64,000 nt of DNA from Novosphingobium sp. G106 (GCF_019075875.1 NZ_JAHOOZ010000001.1:2356001-2420000), one strand, 5' to 3'; positions 18,345 to 28,012 are shown, counted from the first letter of the stretch. The notes: a model not told the origin generated them from the letters alone. Numbers and translations: made by a program.

Positions 18345-19991
18345 GTGACGGCCGCGGACCAGAGCACCCGGATCGCGGAGCTCGAAGGCCTTCTCCAAGA
18401 GGCCAACGAAACGCTCGACGCGATCCGTAACGGCGAAGTCGACGCCATCGTCGTGGGCGGTTCCGCAGGCCAGTTTGTCTACACCCTGGAGAACGCCGAC
18501 CGCCCCTACCGCGTTCTCGTCGAGCAGATGAAAGAGGGTGCCGTCACGCTCAATGAAGACTGCATCATACTCTATGCGAACCGCAGTTTCAGCGAGTTGG
18601 TCGACCAACCGAGTGGGCGCCTGATCGGCTCCTGCCTTTACGATCATGTGGTCGACCCCGCGCCGCTCGAAGCCATACTGACAGGCGAACAACCGGAAAC
18701 CACCGAAGTGACGCTCATCGGAGCCGACGAGCGGCTTACGCCGGCCAACATGTCGATCGTCGAGCTACAGGTGGAAGCCGGTGCACCGCGCATGTTCTGC
18801 AGCATCGTCACCGATCTGACCGAGATGCGCCGCGCGGAAGATACGCTTCGCCAGGTCCAAAAGATGGACGCGGTCGGGCAGCTCACGGGCGGCGTCGCAC
18901 ACGATTTCAACAACCTCCTGATGGCGATCTCGAGCAGCCTGGAAATGCTGGAGAAGCGGATTCCACACGACCCGCAGACCAGCCGCCTCATCGAGAATGC
19001 GAAGCAGGGCACCCGGCGCGGCGCGGCGCTGACCCAGCGGATGCTCGCGTTCGCGCGCCGGCAGGATCTCAAGGCCGAGCGCGTCGATCTCGCCGCGTTG
19101 ATCCAGGGAATGACCGAGCTCGTGCAACGGACCTTGGGCCCGACATGGCCTCTCGAGCTGGAATTCGCGGACCCTCTGCCGCCCGTGCTTGCCGACGCCA
19201 ATCAGCTCGAGATGGCTCTGCTCAACCTGGCCGTGAACGCGCGCGATGCCATGCCCGACGGTGGCCCGATCCGAGTATCCGCGGAACGGGTGGTCGTGGC
19301 CGCCGACCAGATCGAAGCACTGGCTCCCGGAACCTTTATTTGCCTTGGCGTGATCGACGAAGGCGAAGGCATGGACGCCGACACCCTGGCGCGCGCGACC
19401 GAGCCGTTCTTCACGACGAAGGGTGTGGGCAAAGGCACTGGCCTCGGCCTGTCGATGGTTCACGGCTTGGCAAAGCAACTCGGCGGGACATTCGTCCTGC
19501 AAAGCTCCCCGACAGCCGGCACTACTGCGCGTCTTTGGCTTCCCGCGGCCAACAGTATCGACGCCGAATATTCCGAGAGCGTCACGAAACAGACTACGCC
19601 CATCGATTCTCGACCACTGAAGATACTCGCGGTCGATGACGACTTTCTTATTCGGATGAATATAGCCGACATGCTCCAGGATATGGGGCACACCGTCTTC
19701 GAAGCAGGCTCCGCTGAAGAAGCTTTGGAGACCTTGCAGCTCCAACCAGATGTCGAGCTCCTGATCACCGATCAGGCGATGCCGAACATGACCGGTACCG
19801 AATTGATCCAGCGCGTGACCAACGATCGCCCCAGCCTCCCGATCATCCTTGCGACGGGATATGGAGAACTTCCGACGAATTCGCCGAGGGAGATAGTCAA
19901 ACTCGGCAAGCCGTTCAGTGAGGAAGACCTGGCCGCGGCGATAGCGCGTGCCTTGGCTTCTTCGATGCTCGCGCAGGAACGAGCGGGCTAG
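18345..19991 (+). CDS. Hybrid sensor histidine kinase with PAS and C-terminal receiver
   Basis: A 548-residue cytoplasmic kinase with no membrane segments. An N-terminal coiled segment (RIAELEGLLQEANETLDAI) is followed by a PAS domain (about 50-165). The dimerisation/phosphoacceptor helix has His186 in GGVAHDFNN, and the NtrB-like ATPase has N-box NLAVNARDAMPDGG, GEGMD and GTGLGLSMV. The receiver (about 425-540) has Asp476 in LLITDQAMP and Lys in KLGKPFS. GTG 18345 lies 2 bp after kaiB copy 2, so it belongs to the kai operon and is the likely output or input kinase, as SasA-type kinases are in cyanobacteria. It lacks the KaiB-like sensor of SasA. Confidence 0.88.
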   Translation: MTAADQSTRIAELEGLLQEANETLDAIRNGEVDAIVVGGSAGQFVYTLENADRPYRVLVEQMKEGAVTLNEDCIILYANRSFSELVDQPSGRLIGSCLYDHVVDPAPLEAILTGEQPETTEVTLIGADERLTPANMSIVELQVEAGAPRMFCSIVTDLTEMRRAEDTLRQVQKMDAVGQLTGGVAHDFNNLLMAISSSLEMLEKRIPHDPQTSRLIENAKQGTRRGAALTQRMLAFARRQDLKAERVDLAALIQGMTELVQRTLGPTWPLELEFADPLPPVLADANQLEMALLNLAVNARDAMPDGGPIRVSAERVVVAADQIEALAPGTFICLGVIDEGEGMDADTLARATEPFFTTKGVGKGTGLGLSMVHGLAKQLGGTFVLQSSPTAGTTARLWLPAANSIDAEYSESVTKQTTPIDSRPLKILAVDDDFLIRMNIADMLQDMGHTVFEAGSAEEALETLQLQPDVELLITDQAMPNMTGTELIQRVTNDRPSLPIILATGYGELPTNSPREIVKLGKPFSEEDLAAAIARALASSMLAQERAG

Positions 19992-20089
19992 TCGCTCGCG
20001 ATTTTTCCCGAGTAGCTATGCGGCCATGAACGAATGGCGGGTTTCCGGATGGCCCGCACGAAATCTTCGGCACTCTCCACGATCGCCTC

Positions 20090-20509
20090 CTAGGCCAAGA
20101 ATTCCTCCACGCTCGACACGAAGCGCGCCCAGGCGGGTTCGGTCGGCATGAGCAGATGATTGCGGCTCTCCAGCACGACGAACTGCGCGTTGCGGATCGT
20201 CGAGGCCATCGTGCGACCGGCCGAGAACGGCGCTACCGCGTCGTCGCGGGCATGCAGTACCAGCGTCGGCACCGAAACTTGCGCCATCACGTCGCGCACG
20301 TCGATGTCGGAGAATGCTTCGGACAGCCGTATCGCATTGGCCGGCGAAGTGGTCATGCGTTGCAACTCGTTGAACCAGTCCATCTCGACCTGGCTGGCTT
20401 CGGGGAAGAACAGGGTGGTGAAGACCTGACGGAAAGCCGGGTTGTTCTGGCCCCAGCCCGTCCGCATCAGCGTGTTCATCGCCTCGCGCCGCTCCTGCTC
20501 TCCTGGGAT
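20090..20509 (-). pseudogene. Alpha/beta hydrolase, C-terminal fragment only
   Basis: About 139 residues ending in EEFLA. They match the last third of a hydrolase family: 'RREAMNTLMRTGWGQNNPAF', the acid strand VPTLVLHARDDAVAPF, and the catalytic His in LESRNHLL. The nucleophile elbow and N-terminal two thirds are missing. At about 20509 homology stops, and plus-strand histidine-kinase sequence begins at once. In this family the hydrolase often follows an adenylate cyclase or winged-helix domain. It is interpreted as a deletion remnant, not a functional enzyme. Confidence 0.7.
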
Positions 20510-20514
20510 GTTCC

Positions 20515-20928
20515 GCCGCCGCCAGCGGGCCGCATACCGCGCAGCCGGTCCAGATCGAGCGCAAGCGAACCGCGTTCGACAAGCACGGCCTCGCGATCGG
20601 CGAAGGCCGCGGCGCGCGGGATAGAGTTCGAACACAGCCGGCCCGCGGGCCTTCCGGCAACGATCTTCACCGACCAGAAGCGGCTGCGCCAGATCCTGAT
20701 CAACCTCGTCTCGAACGCGATCAAATACACGCCCGCAGGCTCGGCCTCGCTGCACGTCCACTGGCGCAATCCCGTGGCCGAATTCATCGTCCAGGATACC
20801 GGCGTCGGCATCGATCCGACCAGCATCGACCGCATATTCGAGCCGTTCGAGCGGCTGGAGACCGTGCGCGGGCAATCCGGCGTCTGGCTCGGCCTCACCA
20901 TCACGCGAATGCTGGTCGACATCACTCT
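20515..20928 (+). pseudogene. Histidine kinase ATPase-domain remnant
   Basis: The plus strand encodes 'AAARGIEFEHSRPAG', then the N-box DQKRLRQILINLVSNAIKYTP, DTGVGIDPTSIDRIFEPFER and the end of the G2 region, LGLTITRMLVDI. The histidine region upstream is unreadable in one frame, with a suspected frameshift near 20600. The final strand after the G2 box is absent: the frame breaks at about 20925 into receiver-domain sequence. No start codon or ribosome site fits. It is a decayed hybrid kinase whose domains were joined by an internal deletion. Confidence 0.65.
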
Positions 20929-21230
20929 CCATACTGCGCGATTTCGTGGAAGGCGAAGGATATCTGTCGGAAGTCGCGGTCAATGGTGAGGAAGCCTTGC
21001 TGCTGCTGGGCGCAGTCTCGCCTGACATCATCCTGCTCGACGCCGTGATGCCGGGGCTCGATGGTTTCGAGACCTGCCGGCTGATCAAGGCCCGAGAGGG
21101 CGCCGCGCACATTCCCGTGATCTTCATGACCGGCCTTTCGGAGACCGAGCATGTCGTCCAGGGACTCGAAGCAGGCGGAGTCGACTATGTCACCAAGCCG
21201 CTGGCGCTCGATGCGCTGGTCGGCGAGCGC
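20929..21230 (+). pseudogene. Response-regulator receiver remnant
   Basis: It starts within LRDFVEGEGYLSEVAVNGEE and includes the phosphoacceptor Asp in IILLDAVMPGLDGF, the Thr region in VIFMTGLSE and the Lys in YVTKPLALD. The first strand with its acidic pair is missing, and the last helix breaks off at ALVGER, about 15 bp before the stop of the dienelactone hydrolase on the other strand. It was probably once the receiver of the adjacent kinase remnant. It is not expected to be functional. Confidence 0.6.
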
Positions 21231-21244
21231 CAACGGTCTGGCGA

Positions 21245-21958
21245 TCACCCCCGCAACATCGTCGTGAACAACGCCAAGGTGCCTGCCCAGCTCACAGCGT
21301 CGGCGATAGCGTCATAGGCGATACCGGGCATCCCGGCAGGCACATGAGGGTTGGTGAAGCTGTGCGCCACCTTGGCAAACTCGACGATATGGAACTCGGC
21401 CTCGGCGGCGCTCAGCTCATTGCGTAGCGCATCGATCGTATCGACGGGGGCATAGGGATCGGCAAGCCCGCAATAGGCGGCAATGACGGGCTTCACGTTA
21501 CCCTTTTTCGCCCTGTCATGCGTCGTCAGCGAGCCGTGATAGGATACTACCGCCTTCGCGTCCCGGCCGCTGCGCGCCAGTTCGAGCACGCAGGCCCCGC
21601 CCATGCAGAAGCCGAAAGCGCCGATCCGCGCGGGGTCAGCGTCAGGCAAAGCCGCGATTGCATCGAACCAGGTGACCACCCGTTCCCGGAAGAACTCGCC
21701 GTCTGCCGTGAGCTTCTCATAGGGTCTCAGATCGCCAGGCTGGATGCCGCGGGCGTCGAGCCCGAACATATCGGCGACTACTCCCAGATAGCCGAGTTTG
21801 GCCATCGCCTTGGCCTTGTCGCATTCGAACGGCGCGAGTCCCGCTCCGGAATGATAGATGATCACGGTCGGGAAGGGACCTTCGCCCTCCGGCCGGGCAA
21901 CATAACCCTCGAGGGCATGGCCTCCGTGGTTGAGGGGGATCGGTTGCAAACCTTCCAT
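21245..21958 (-). CDS. Dienelactone hydrolase family protein
   Basis: A 237-residue alpha/beta hydrolase. The nucleophile is Cys in GFCMGG, the acid lies in the CGLADPYAP region, and the catalytic His is in VAHSF. The Cys nucleophile is the hallmark of dienelactone hydrolases, which open lactone rings such as 4-carboxymethylene-but-2-en-4-olide. ATG 21958 is chosen because GAAGAGAGG precedes it; an in-frame extension to 22168 has no site. It is intact although it lies between gene remnants and an insertion sequence. Its substrate is unknown, and it may belong to the catabolic functions upstream. Confidence 0.85.
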   Translation of the reverse strand: MEGLQPIPLNHGGHALEGYVARPEGEGPFPTVIIYHSGAGLAPFECDKAKAMAKLGYLGVVADMFGLDARGIQPGDLRPYEKLTADGEFFRERVVTWFDAIAALPDADPARIGAFGFCMGGACVLELARSGRDAKAVVSYHGSLTTHDRAKKGNVKPVIAAYCGLADPYAPVDTIDALRNELSAAEAEFHIVEFAKVAHSFTNPHVPAGMPGIAYDAIADAVSWAGTLALFTTMLRG

Positions 21959-22169
21959 ATATTCCTCTCTTCTCGCGCCTTTCTCCAGCCGCCCCGGAAC
22001 CTGCGTTCGACACGGTTGGACACCGAGATAGCCCATCGGGCGAGCTGCGACGATCATGCCCCAGACTAAGTCAGCCGTCGAGAAACCTTGCGGATGACAC
22101 ACCCGCCAGCCTGTCTGTCTGCGTCCTTTGACCCTAAACGGACGCCGCCTTGATGGGCAACCAGTCACC

Positions 22170-22177
22170 TAGGTCAT
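22170..22177. repeat. Target-site duplication, left copy
   Basis: TAGGTCAT, identical to 23606-23613; borders the left end of the insertion sequence. Confidence 0.85.
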
Positions 22178-22202
22178 GATCGTGCCCCATGGCGTGGTGT
22201 AG
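22178..22202. repeat. Left terminal inverted repeat of the IS256-family element
   Basis: Begins GATCGTGCCCC and ends TGGTGTAG. It matches the reverse complement of 23581-23605 at 19 of 25 positions. Confidence 0.85.
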
Positions 22203-22246
22203 GATCGCGGGCGTGGCCACGTCGATCTCCGGCTAAGCCGGATTGA

Positions 22247-23464
22247 TCAGGCTGCCATGCTTGGCAACGTGATGATGGCATTGTCGCTCAATCCCGCGAC
22301 GCTCTCAAGGCTCATGTAGCGGCAGCGCTGGACCGCCCATTCGTCGTTCTGTTCCAGGAGGATAGCGCCGACGAGGCGGGTTATCGCTTCATCGTTGGGG
22401 AAGATTCCGACGACATCGGTCCGCCGCTTGATCTCACCGTTGAGGCGTTCGATGGGGTTGTTGCTGTGAAGCTTGGTGCGATGCTGCGGCGGGAAGGTCA
22501 TGTAGGCCAGGACGTCCTCTTCGGCGCTGTCCATCAAGGCAGAGAGCTTGGGGACCGAGGGACGAAGCTGGTCTGCAACTGAGCGCCATTGAAGCTTTGC
22601 GGCCTCAGGTGTCTCCTGCGCAAAGGCCGTGGCGATGAACGCCGATACGACCCGGCGCCCGCTCTTTCCGGCATGCGCCAGGGCATTGCGCATGAAGTGG
22701 ACGCGGCAGCGCTGCCAGGTTGCGCTGAACACCTTGGCAATGGACGCCTTGATGCCCTCATGGGCATCGGAGATCACGAGCTTCACGCCGCGCAGGCCTC
22801 GGCGAGCCAGGCTACGCAGGAAGTCGGTCCAGAAGGTCTCGGCTTCGGAATGGCCGATCGCCATGCCGAGCACTTCGCGGCGACCGTCACTGTTGACGCC
22901 GACGGCGATGATGACGGCGACCGACACAATCCGGCCTGCTCGCCGGACCTTGATGTAAGTCGCATCCATCCAGACGTATGGCCAATCGCCCTCGATGGGC
23001 CGCTCGAGGAAGGCTTTCACGCGCCCGTCGATTTCTCCGCAGAGCCGGCTTACCTGGCTCTTCGAGATGCCGCTCATGCCCATGGCCTTGACAAGATCAT
23101 CGACCGATCGCGTCGAGATTCCCTGGATGTACGCTTCCTGGATGACAGCGGTCAGCGCCTTCTCGGCCATCCGCCGGGGTTCCAGAAATCCGGGGAAGTA
23201 ACTGCCTTTGCGCAGCTTGGGGATGCGCAGCTCGACCGTGCCCGCCCGGGTCTCCCAGTCGCGATCCCGGTAGCCATTGCGCTGGGCCAGGCGCTCGACG
23301 TCCTTCTCGCCGTAAGCGGCCCCGGTCAGGCCGCCGACCTCCATCTCCATTAGTCGCCGCGCGGCAAAGCCGATCATATCGCGCAGAAAATCCGCATCCG
23401 GGCTCTTTCCCACCAGCGCCTGCAGGTCCATCATGTCTTCGGTCATCGGAACGTCCTCGTTCAA
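22247..23464 (-). CDS. IS256 family transposase
   Basis: A 405-residue mutator-type transposase. The DDE triad is visible as Asp in VWMDATYIK, Asp in VISDAHEG and Glu in [13 protein letters not shown]. The family's '[16 protein letters not shown]' segment follows the Glu. Full length, with no internal stop. ATG 23464 is taken; a nearby in-frame ATG 15 bp inside (MTEDMM) is an alternative. It catalyses movement of the surrounding 1428-bp element by cut or copy transposition through the 25-bp ends. Confidence 0.95.
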   Translation of the reverse strand: MNEDVPMTEDMMDLQALVGKSPDADFLRDMIGFAARRLMEMEVGGLTGAAYGEKDVERLAQRNGYRDRDWETRAGTVELRIPKLRKGSYFPGFLEPRRMAEKALTAVIQEAYIQGISTRSVDDLVKAMGMSGISKSQVSRLCGEIDGRVKAFLERPIEGDWPYVWMDATYIKVRRAGRIVSVAVIIAVGVNSDGRREVLGMAIGHSEAETFWTDFLRSLARRGLRGVKLVISDAHEGIKASIAKVFSATWQRCRVHFMRNALAHAGKSGRRVVSAFIATAFAQETPEAAKLQWRSVADQLRPSVPKLSALMDSAEEDVLAYMTFPPQHRTKLHSNNPIERLNGEIKRRTDVVGIFPNDEAITRLVGAILLEQNDEWAVQRCRYMSLESVAGLSDNAIITLPSMAA

Positions 23465-23580
23465 GTTGAGTGTTGCAACCCAACCTTATCCGAAGATCTC
23501 CGATGACCACCCGCGAACCTGACCGGCCGCTACAGCGCTATATGGAAAGCGCGCGTCCGGTCAGCTTCGCTACCCTCGAG

Positions 23581-23605
23581 CTACACCACCATCCGGGGCA
23601 CGACC
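23581..23605. repeat. Right terminal inverted repeat of the IS256-family element
   Basis: CTACACCACC...GGGGCACGACC. It pairs with 22178-22202, with six mismatches in the middle. Confidence 0.85.
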
Positions 23606-23613
23606 TAGGTCAT
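23606..23613. repeat. Target-site duplication, right copy
   Basis: TAGGTCAT, identical to 22170-22177. Confidence 0.85.
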
Positions 23614-23736
23614 TGGTGATATGACGAATATTTTCCTCCAGGCCCGAGAAAATCTGCAAGAAGCAGTTGGCATTTTTGGTAGCGGAACAATGCTCCTATC
23701 AGCCGACTGCGGAGCAATTCCCCAAATCTTCAAAAT

Positions 23737-24468
23737 TCAATTGTCACGATATCGCGCCAGGGTTTCAGCAATAGCCAGCAGCACTTCGGGGCGGCATTGA
23801 ACCATCAGGTGGCTGCCCGGCACTTCGATTGCACGGGCGTGAGGATCACGACAGATCGATCCGTTCACGAAGCCGTCGGTCCGACTCCAGATCGCCGTGG
23901 CCGGAACGGGTAGCGGCGCCGCGGCTTCGGCTGCACGCGCCTTGACCGAAGCATCGCTGATACGATCGCCGGTCAGCAGTTCGAACGCGCGCCATACGTT
24001 GGTGGCCGTCGGAGGCCCGGCATAGGGCGCGCTGACGGTAATGACTTCGCGAACCATGTCGGGGCAGCGATGCGCAATCAGCCGAGCCATAATTCCACCC
24101 AGGGACACACCGATCAGCGTTACCGCCTCGCCCGTATCCGAATGAATCGCAGCCACACGAGCGATCAGCCGCTCGGCCTCCGAACCGATCGCGCGCGTGC
24201 CGAGGTTTCGCCCGAGTTCCCAGCCGAACACGCGGTAGCCGAGGCGCTGAAGATAGCGCGCCATGACGAAATTCGAACGGTCGGCGTTCGCCAGGCCGGG
24301 CAACAGCAATATTGGCCGGCCATCGCCGCGCGAGGCGCGGGCCAGCGCCGGTTGTGCGAGCAGCAGCGACACGATCGTCCATGCCGCGCGCGGCGCCTCT
24401 GCAAGAAAGAGCAATTTGGACGGAGGAAGCGCGGAAATGGCGTTCACTGGGGATCCGTCATCGAGCAC
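23737..24468 (-). CDS. Alpha/beta hydrolase, lipase/esterase-like
   Basis: A 243-residue protein. GDGRPILLLPGLANADRSNF is the beta-strand and oxyanion region of lipases. The nucleophile elbow is GVSLGG, an acid lies in SRTDGFV, and a His is in GSHLMVQ. N-terminal LFLAEAPRAAWTIVSLLLA may be a membrane-associated helix. The start is GTG 24468, and a second GTG at 24444 is possible. It is monocistronic between the insertion sequence and the GGDEF-EAL gene. Probably a cytosolic or membrane-attached esterase; the substrate is unknown. Confidence 0.75.
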   Translation of the reverse strand: MLDDGSPVNAISALPPSKLLFLAEAPRAAWTIVSLLLAQPALARASRGDGRPILLLPGLANADRSNFVMARYLQRLGYRVFGWELGRNLGTRAIGSEAERLIARVAAIHSDTGEAVTLIGVSLGGIMARLIAHRCPDMVREVITVSAPYAGPPTATNVWRAFELLTGDRISDASVKARAAEAAAPLPVPATAIWSRTDGFVNGSICRDPHARAIEVPGSHLMVQCRPEVLLAIAETLARYRDN

Positions 24469-24654
24469 CGGCTGGTTATGTGAGATAGAGATCGCTACCT
24501 ATCATAAATCCCTCGATGCCAAGGCTAAAACGGTATCGCGCCGGCGCGATCAACGAAAGATTGCCTTGGAGCCTTAAGAATATCCACGATCTTCCGTCCG
24601 CGAGAGCGCGCGGCATTTACGCGGCGCTAACCTGTCTCTCGGTACAAGCACGGC

Positions 24655-27017
24655 GTGACCCAGCAACAATCTGTAACCGCATCGCTTCCCAAGGAACTGC
24701 CCGTGCTGGCAGTACTCGGCCTGACCGATCCCAGCGACGGCGACTGGGCGCGTTTGCGCGGCCTGCAATATTCCTGCCTGCCGCGTGCCATGCTCTCGCG
24801 CCTCTGCGCCCAGGGCATGGCCGGTCTAGCGGCCTCGAGCCTGCTCGCGGGCCATATCCATATCGCTATTGTCATCGCCTGGCTCGCCGCGCTCGGCGGT
24901 TCGCTGTTTTACGGCACGCGAATCGACAACACGCTGGCCGACGCCGACCGTCGCCGCATGTCGAGCGAGGAGGTCAATCGCCAGACGATCGGCGCGATCA
25001 TCAATGCGCTGGTCTGGGTCGTGCCGATCGCCCTGTCCACTTTGTACGTCAATCCCGAGACCCAGCTCAAGCTGTGGACCGTGGTCGCCATGCTGATGAC
25101 TGCCTCCGCGATCCTGCTCCCGGGCGTGCCGATGGGCACACTGATGTTCACCGGCATCGTCGGCGGTGCGGCCGTGGGAAGCTTCCTCGTCACCGGGGCC
25201 TTCGACATGGCGCTGGTCGCCGGGGGCTTCGTCCTCACGGTATGCCTCGGCGCGATCGAGGGCGCGCGGCGCTTTCTTGAAACCAAGGTGGCCGAAGCCG
25301 GCATGGTCGAGAAGAGCGAGGTCGTATCGCTGTTGCTGCGTGAGTACGAGGAAGGCGAGGCCGACTGGCTCTGGCAGACCGACACTGCCCGCCGCGTGCG
25401 CGGGGTATCCCCCGCTTCGCCTATGCGCTGGGGGTCGATCCCGCGGACATCGACGGCCAGCCCTTCATCCAACTGATCGCCGGTCCCGCCTGGGACACCG
25501 GCCAGTTCCCTTCGAGCCTCCACGACCTCGCCGAGCGGCTGAAGCGCCGTGAGAGCTTCTCCAACCTGCTGGTCCGCGTGACGATCGGCGGGCAGCAGCG
25601 CTGGTGGGAACTCTCTGGCACGCCCAGGCTAGACGATCACGGCAATTTCGACGGCTTCCGCGGCGTCGGCTCCGACGTCACCGAACAGCGCGAAAGCTCG
25701 GACAAGATCGCCTATCTGGCGCGCTATGACACGCTGACCGGCCTCCCCAACCGCCTGATGCTCAACGAGGCGCTGGCCGATGCGCTGGCCTATGCCGAAA
25801 AGTGGCGCACGCGCTGCGCCTTCCTGATGATCGACCTCGATCGCTTCAAGGCGGTCAACGACACGCTCGGGCATCTGGTCGGCGACCAGCTCCTCGCCAA
25901 GGTTTCCGACCGGCTGCAGGAAGAGCTGACCGACAACGAGGTCTGCGGACGTCTCGGCGGCGACGAGTTCGCCATCGTCATCCGCGACGCCTCGGACCTG
26001 GCGCGCATCGAGCAAGTCGCCGAGCGCGTCATCGAGCGGCTCTCGGCGCCCTACGAAGTCGATCACCACACGCTCTATGTCGGCGCTTCGATCGGCTCGG
26101 CACTCGGCCCGCGCGACGGCAACACGGTCGAAACGCTGATGCGCAACGCCGACCTCGCGCTCTATCGCTCGAAGGATTCCGGCGGCAACGCGCACTGCAC
26201 CTACGAGCCTTCGCTCCACGCCCATGCCGAGGAGCGCCGCAAGCTCGAATTCTCGCTGCGCCGCGCGCTCGACCGCAACGAATTCGTCCTCCACTACCAG
26301 CCGGTGGTCGATGCCGAGAGCGAGCGGATCCTGAGCTTCGAGGCGCTGGTGCGCTGGAACAGCCCGGAACACGGCTTCGTCAGCCCGGGCAAGTTCATCC
26401 CGCTGGCCGAGGACACGCGGCTCATCGTGCCGATCGGCGAATGGGTGCTGCGCGAAGCCTGCCGCGAGGCAATCAAGTGGCCTGGCGACACCAAGGTCGC
26501 GGTCAACGTCTCGGGCGAGCAACTGCTCGACACCAATTTCGTCGCCAGCGTGGTCGGCGCGCTGTCGAGCAGCGGCCTGCCCGCGCACCGGCTCGAAGTG
26601 GAAGTGACCGAAAGCATCTTCCTGCGCGACGCGACCATGGCGCGCACGGCGCTGGAAAAGGTCATGGCGCTGGGCTGCGGCGTCGCGCTCGATGATTTCG
26701 GCACCGGCTATTCGTCACTCGGCTACCTTCGCCGGCTGCGCTTCTCGACGATCAAGGTCGACCGCAGCTTCGTCCAGGGCGCGGCGACGGGCAATCCGGA
26801 AAGCCTTGCGATCATCCGCGCCGTCGTCGCCATGGCCGACAGCCTCGAGATGTCGACCACGGCCGAGGGTGTCGAGAACGAGGCCGAGCTCGAGATCGTT
26901 CGCAAGCTCGGCTGCCGCAAGATCCAGGGCTTCTACTTCGGCCGGCCGATGCCCGCCGACGAGGCCAGCGGCCTGTTCCGCCAGTGGGACGTGATGCGCA
27001 GCGATTCGGCGGCCTGA
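24655..27017 (+). pseudogene. Membrane-anchored PAS-GGDEF-EAL cyclic-di-GMP protein, frameshifted
   Basis: The first frame encodes about five hydrophobic segments (residues 55-210: GMAGLAASSLLAG, IINALVWVVPIAL, VVAMLMTASAILLPG and others), then a PAS start WLWQTDTARRVRG. At the C5 run 25409-25413 the frame is lost. With six Cs it continues VSPRFAYALGVDPADIDGQP into the long downstream frame. That frame has GGDEF (RLGGDEFAIV) and EAL (FEALVRWNSPEHGF), including DDFGTGYSSL. The protein would be about 787 residues with both cyclase- and phosphodiesterase-type motifs. GTG 24655 has no clear ribosome site, so the start is uncertain. Probably a consensus deletion rather than true loss. Confidence 0.8.
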
Positions 27018-27025
27018 AACAGGCC

Positions 27026-28012
27026 TCAGCGTTTTCCGGCAACGACCCCCTCGGCGGTTAGGCCGTTCTGGAACAGGCTCCAGACATAAGCGAACTCGCC
27101 GGCCTGGGGGCCGAAGAACGAGCCGGTGAAGCCTGCGTTCCCGGGTCCACTGGTCGTGAGTGTGCCGGCAAATATGTTGCGGTTGATCACGGTGGGCGAA
27201 CTGTTGCCGATAGTCCCGCTACCGCTGAACGTGCCGAAACTCCGGTTGCCGGCGCCGCCGACGGGAACGCCGGACAGGGCCAGCGTGGTCTGGACGGTAT
27301 TGGCGGCGAAATCGGCCGAAAAGGTCGCTGAGGACGGTGCCAGGTCGTAGGCGGTGCCATTGGTCGTATCGGTCGCAAGACCGATCACGGAGGTCGAGTA
27401 GCTGGCCGTGCCGGTCGTCGGTACGTCGCTGGAGATCGTCGGCACCCCGCCCGCGATGAAGGTCAGACGCGCCCGCCCGCCGAGCGAGGGATCGCGCGTC
27501 GTCATCCAGCTGCCGACGCGGACATAAGAGAGATCAACCCCACCCGGGGACGGCGCCGTCTGCCGCAGCCGGTCGGTGACGGCACCGCCAGCGTTTTTCT
27601 CGAGGACGACGGTCTTGGGATCGCCGCTGGCGACGAGATCGGCCTGAGTGAACGTCGCGGCCGTGCCGTAACCTTCGACGGAATAGCTATCGGTATTGGC
27701 GAAATACTTGAGCACTACGGTGCTGCTGTTGGTGCCGGCACCAAAGGGATATCCGCTCATGCCGTCCTGCACGGGCACGCCCTGGCTGTTGTAGGTCACG
27801 CTGGCGCTGGCGGTGACGAATGTCTGGTTGCCCGTCAGATCCTGGATGCGCGTGTAGCTCGCGGCCGGCGTAGGCGTAGGTGTCGGTGATGGCGTCGGTG
27901 AAGGCGTCGGTGAAGGAGTCGGACTTCCGGTTGAGGCGACGCCGCCCCCGCCACCGCAAGCCGCCAACGGCAAAAGCACAGCCACCACCGTGGCAATCCG
28001 GATAGCCCCCAT
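27026..28012 (-). CDS. Lipoprotein with Ser-Pro-Thr linker and transferrin-binding-protein-like C-terminal barrel
   Basis: A 328-residue protein. The signal peptide ends in lipobox LAAC (Cys about residue 19) and is followed by GGGGG and about 26 residues of SPTP/TPTP repeats. The body is Gly/Ser/Thr-rich beta sequence. The end FTGSFFGPQAGEFAYVWSL matches the TbpB/Slam-lipoprotein beta-barrel signature 'G.F.G..A.E'. It is probably an outer-membrane lipoprotein. A larger paralogue lies at 46651. The function is unknown, and iron binding should not be assumed. It is convergent with the GGDEF-EAL gene. Confidence 0.75.
   Translation of the reverse strand: MGAIRIATVVAVLLPLAACGGGGGVASTGSPTPSPTPSPTPSPTPTPTPAASYTRIQDLTGNQTFVTASASVTYNSQGVPVQDGMSGYPFGAGTNSSTVVLKYFANTDSYSVEGYGTAATFTQADLVASGDPKTVVLEKNAGGAVTDRLRQTAPSPGGVDLSYVRVGSWMTTRDPSLGGRARLTFIAGGVPTISSDVPTTGTASYSTSVIGLATDTTNGTAYDLAPSSATFSADFAANTVQTTLALSGVPVGGAGNRSFGTFSGSGTIGNSSPTVINRNIFAGTLTTSGPGNAGFTGSFFGPQAGEFAYVWSLFQNGLTAEGVVAGKR

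Larger units (their letters stand above)
22178..23605. mobile_element. Complete IS256-family insertion sequence, 1428 bp
   Basis: It has one transposase gene and imperfect terminal inverted repeats of 25 bp (19 matches). The outer ends are GATCGTGCCCC on the left and, in reverse complement, GGTCGTGCCCC on the right. The 8-bp sequence TAGGTCAT directly repeats at 22170-22177 and 23606-23613, the target duplication size of this family. All parts are intact, so the copy is probably recent and possibly active. It inserted in non-coding DNA between the dienelactone hydrolase and the lipase-like gene. Confidence 0.9.

Noticed and set aside
15999..19991. A kaiA gene in or near the kai operon
   Set aside because: No frame in the operon or its flanks resembles KaiA; the flanking DNA holds other genes or remnants.
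27850..27935. Short tandem DNA repeats that might be a CRISPR or microsatellite
   Set aside because: They encode the SPTP/TPTP stalk of the lipoprotein. The unit is 6-12 bp with no spacers. No CRISPR repeats were found elsewhere.
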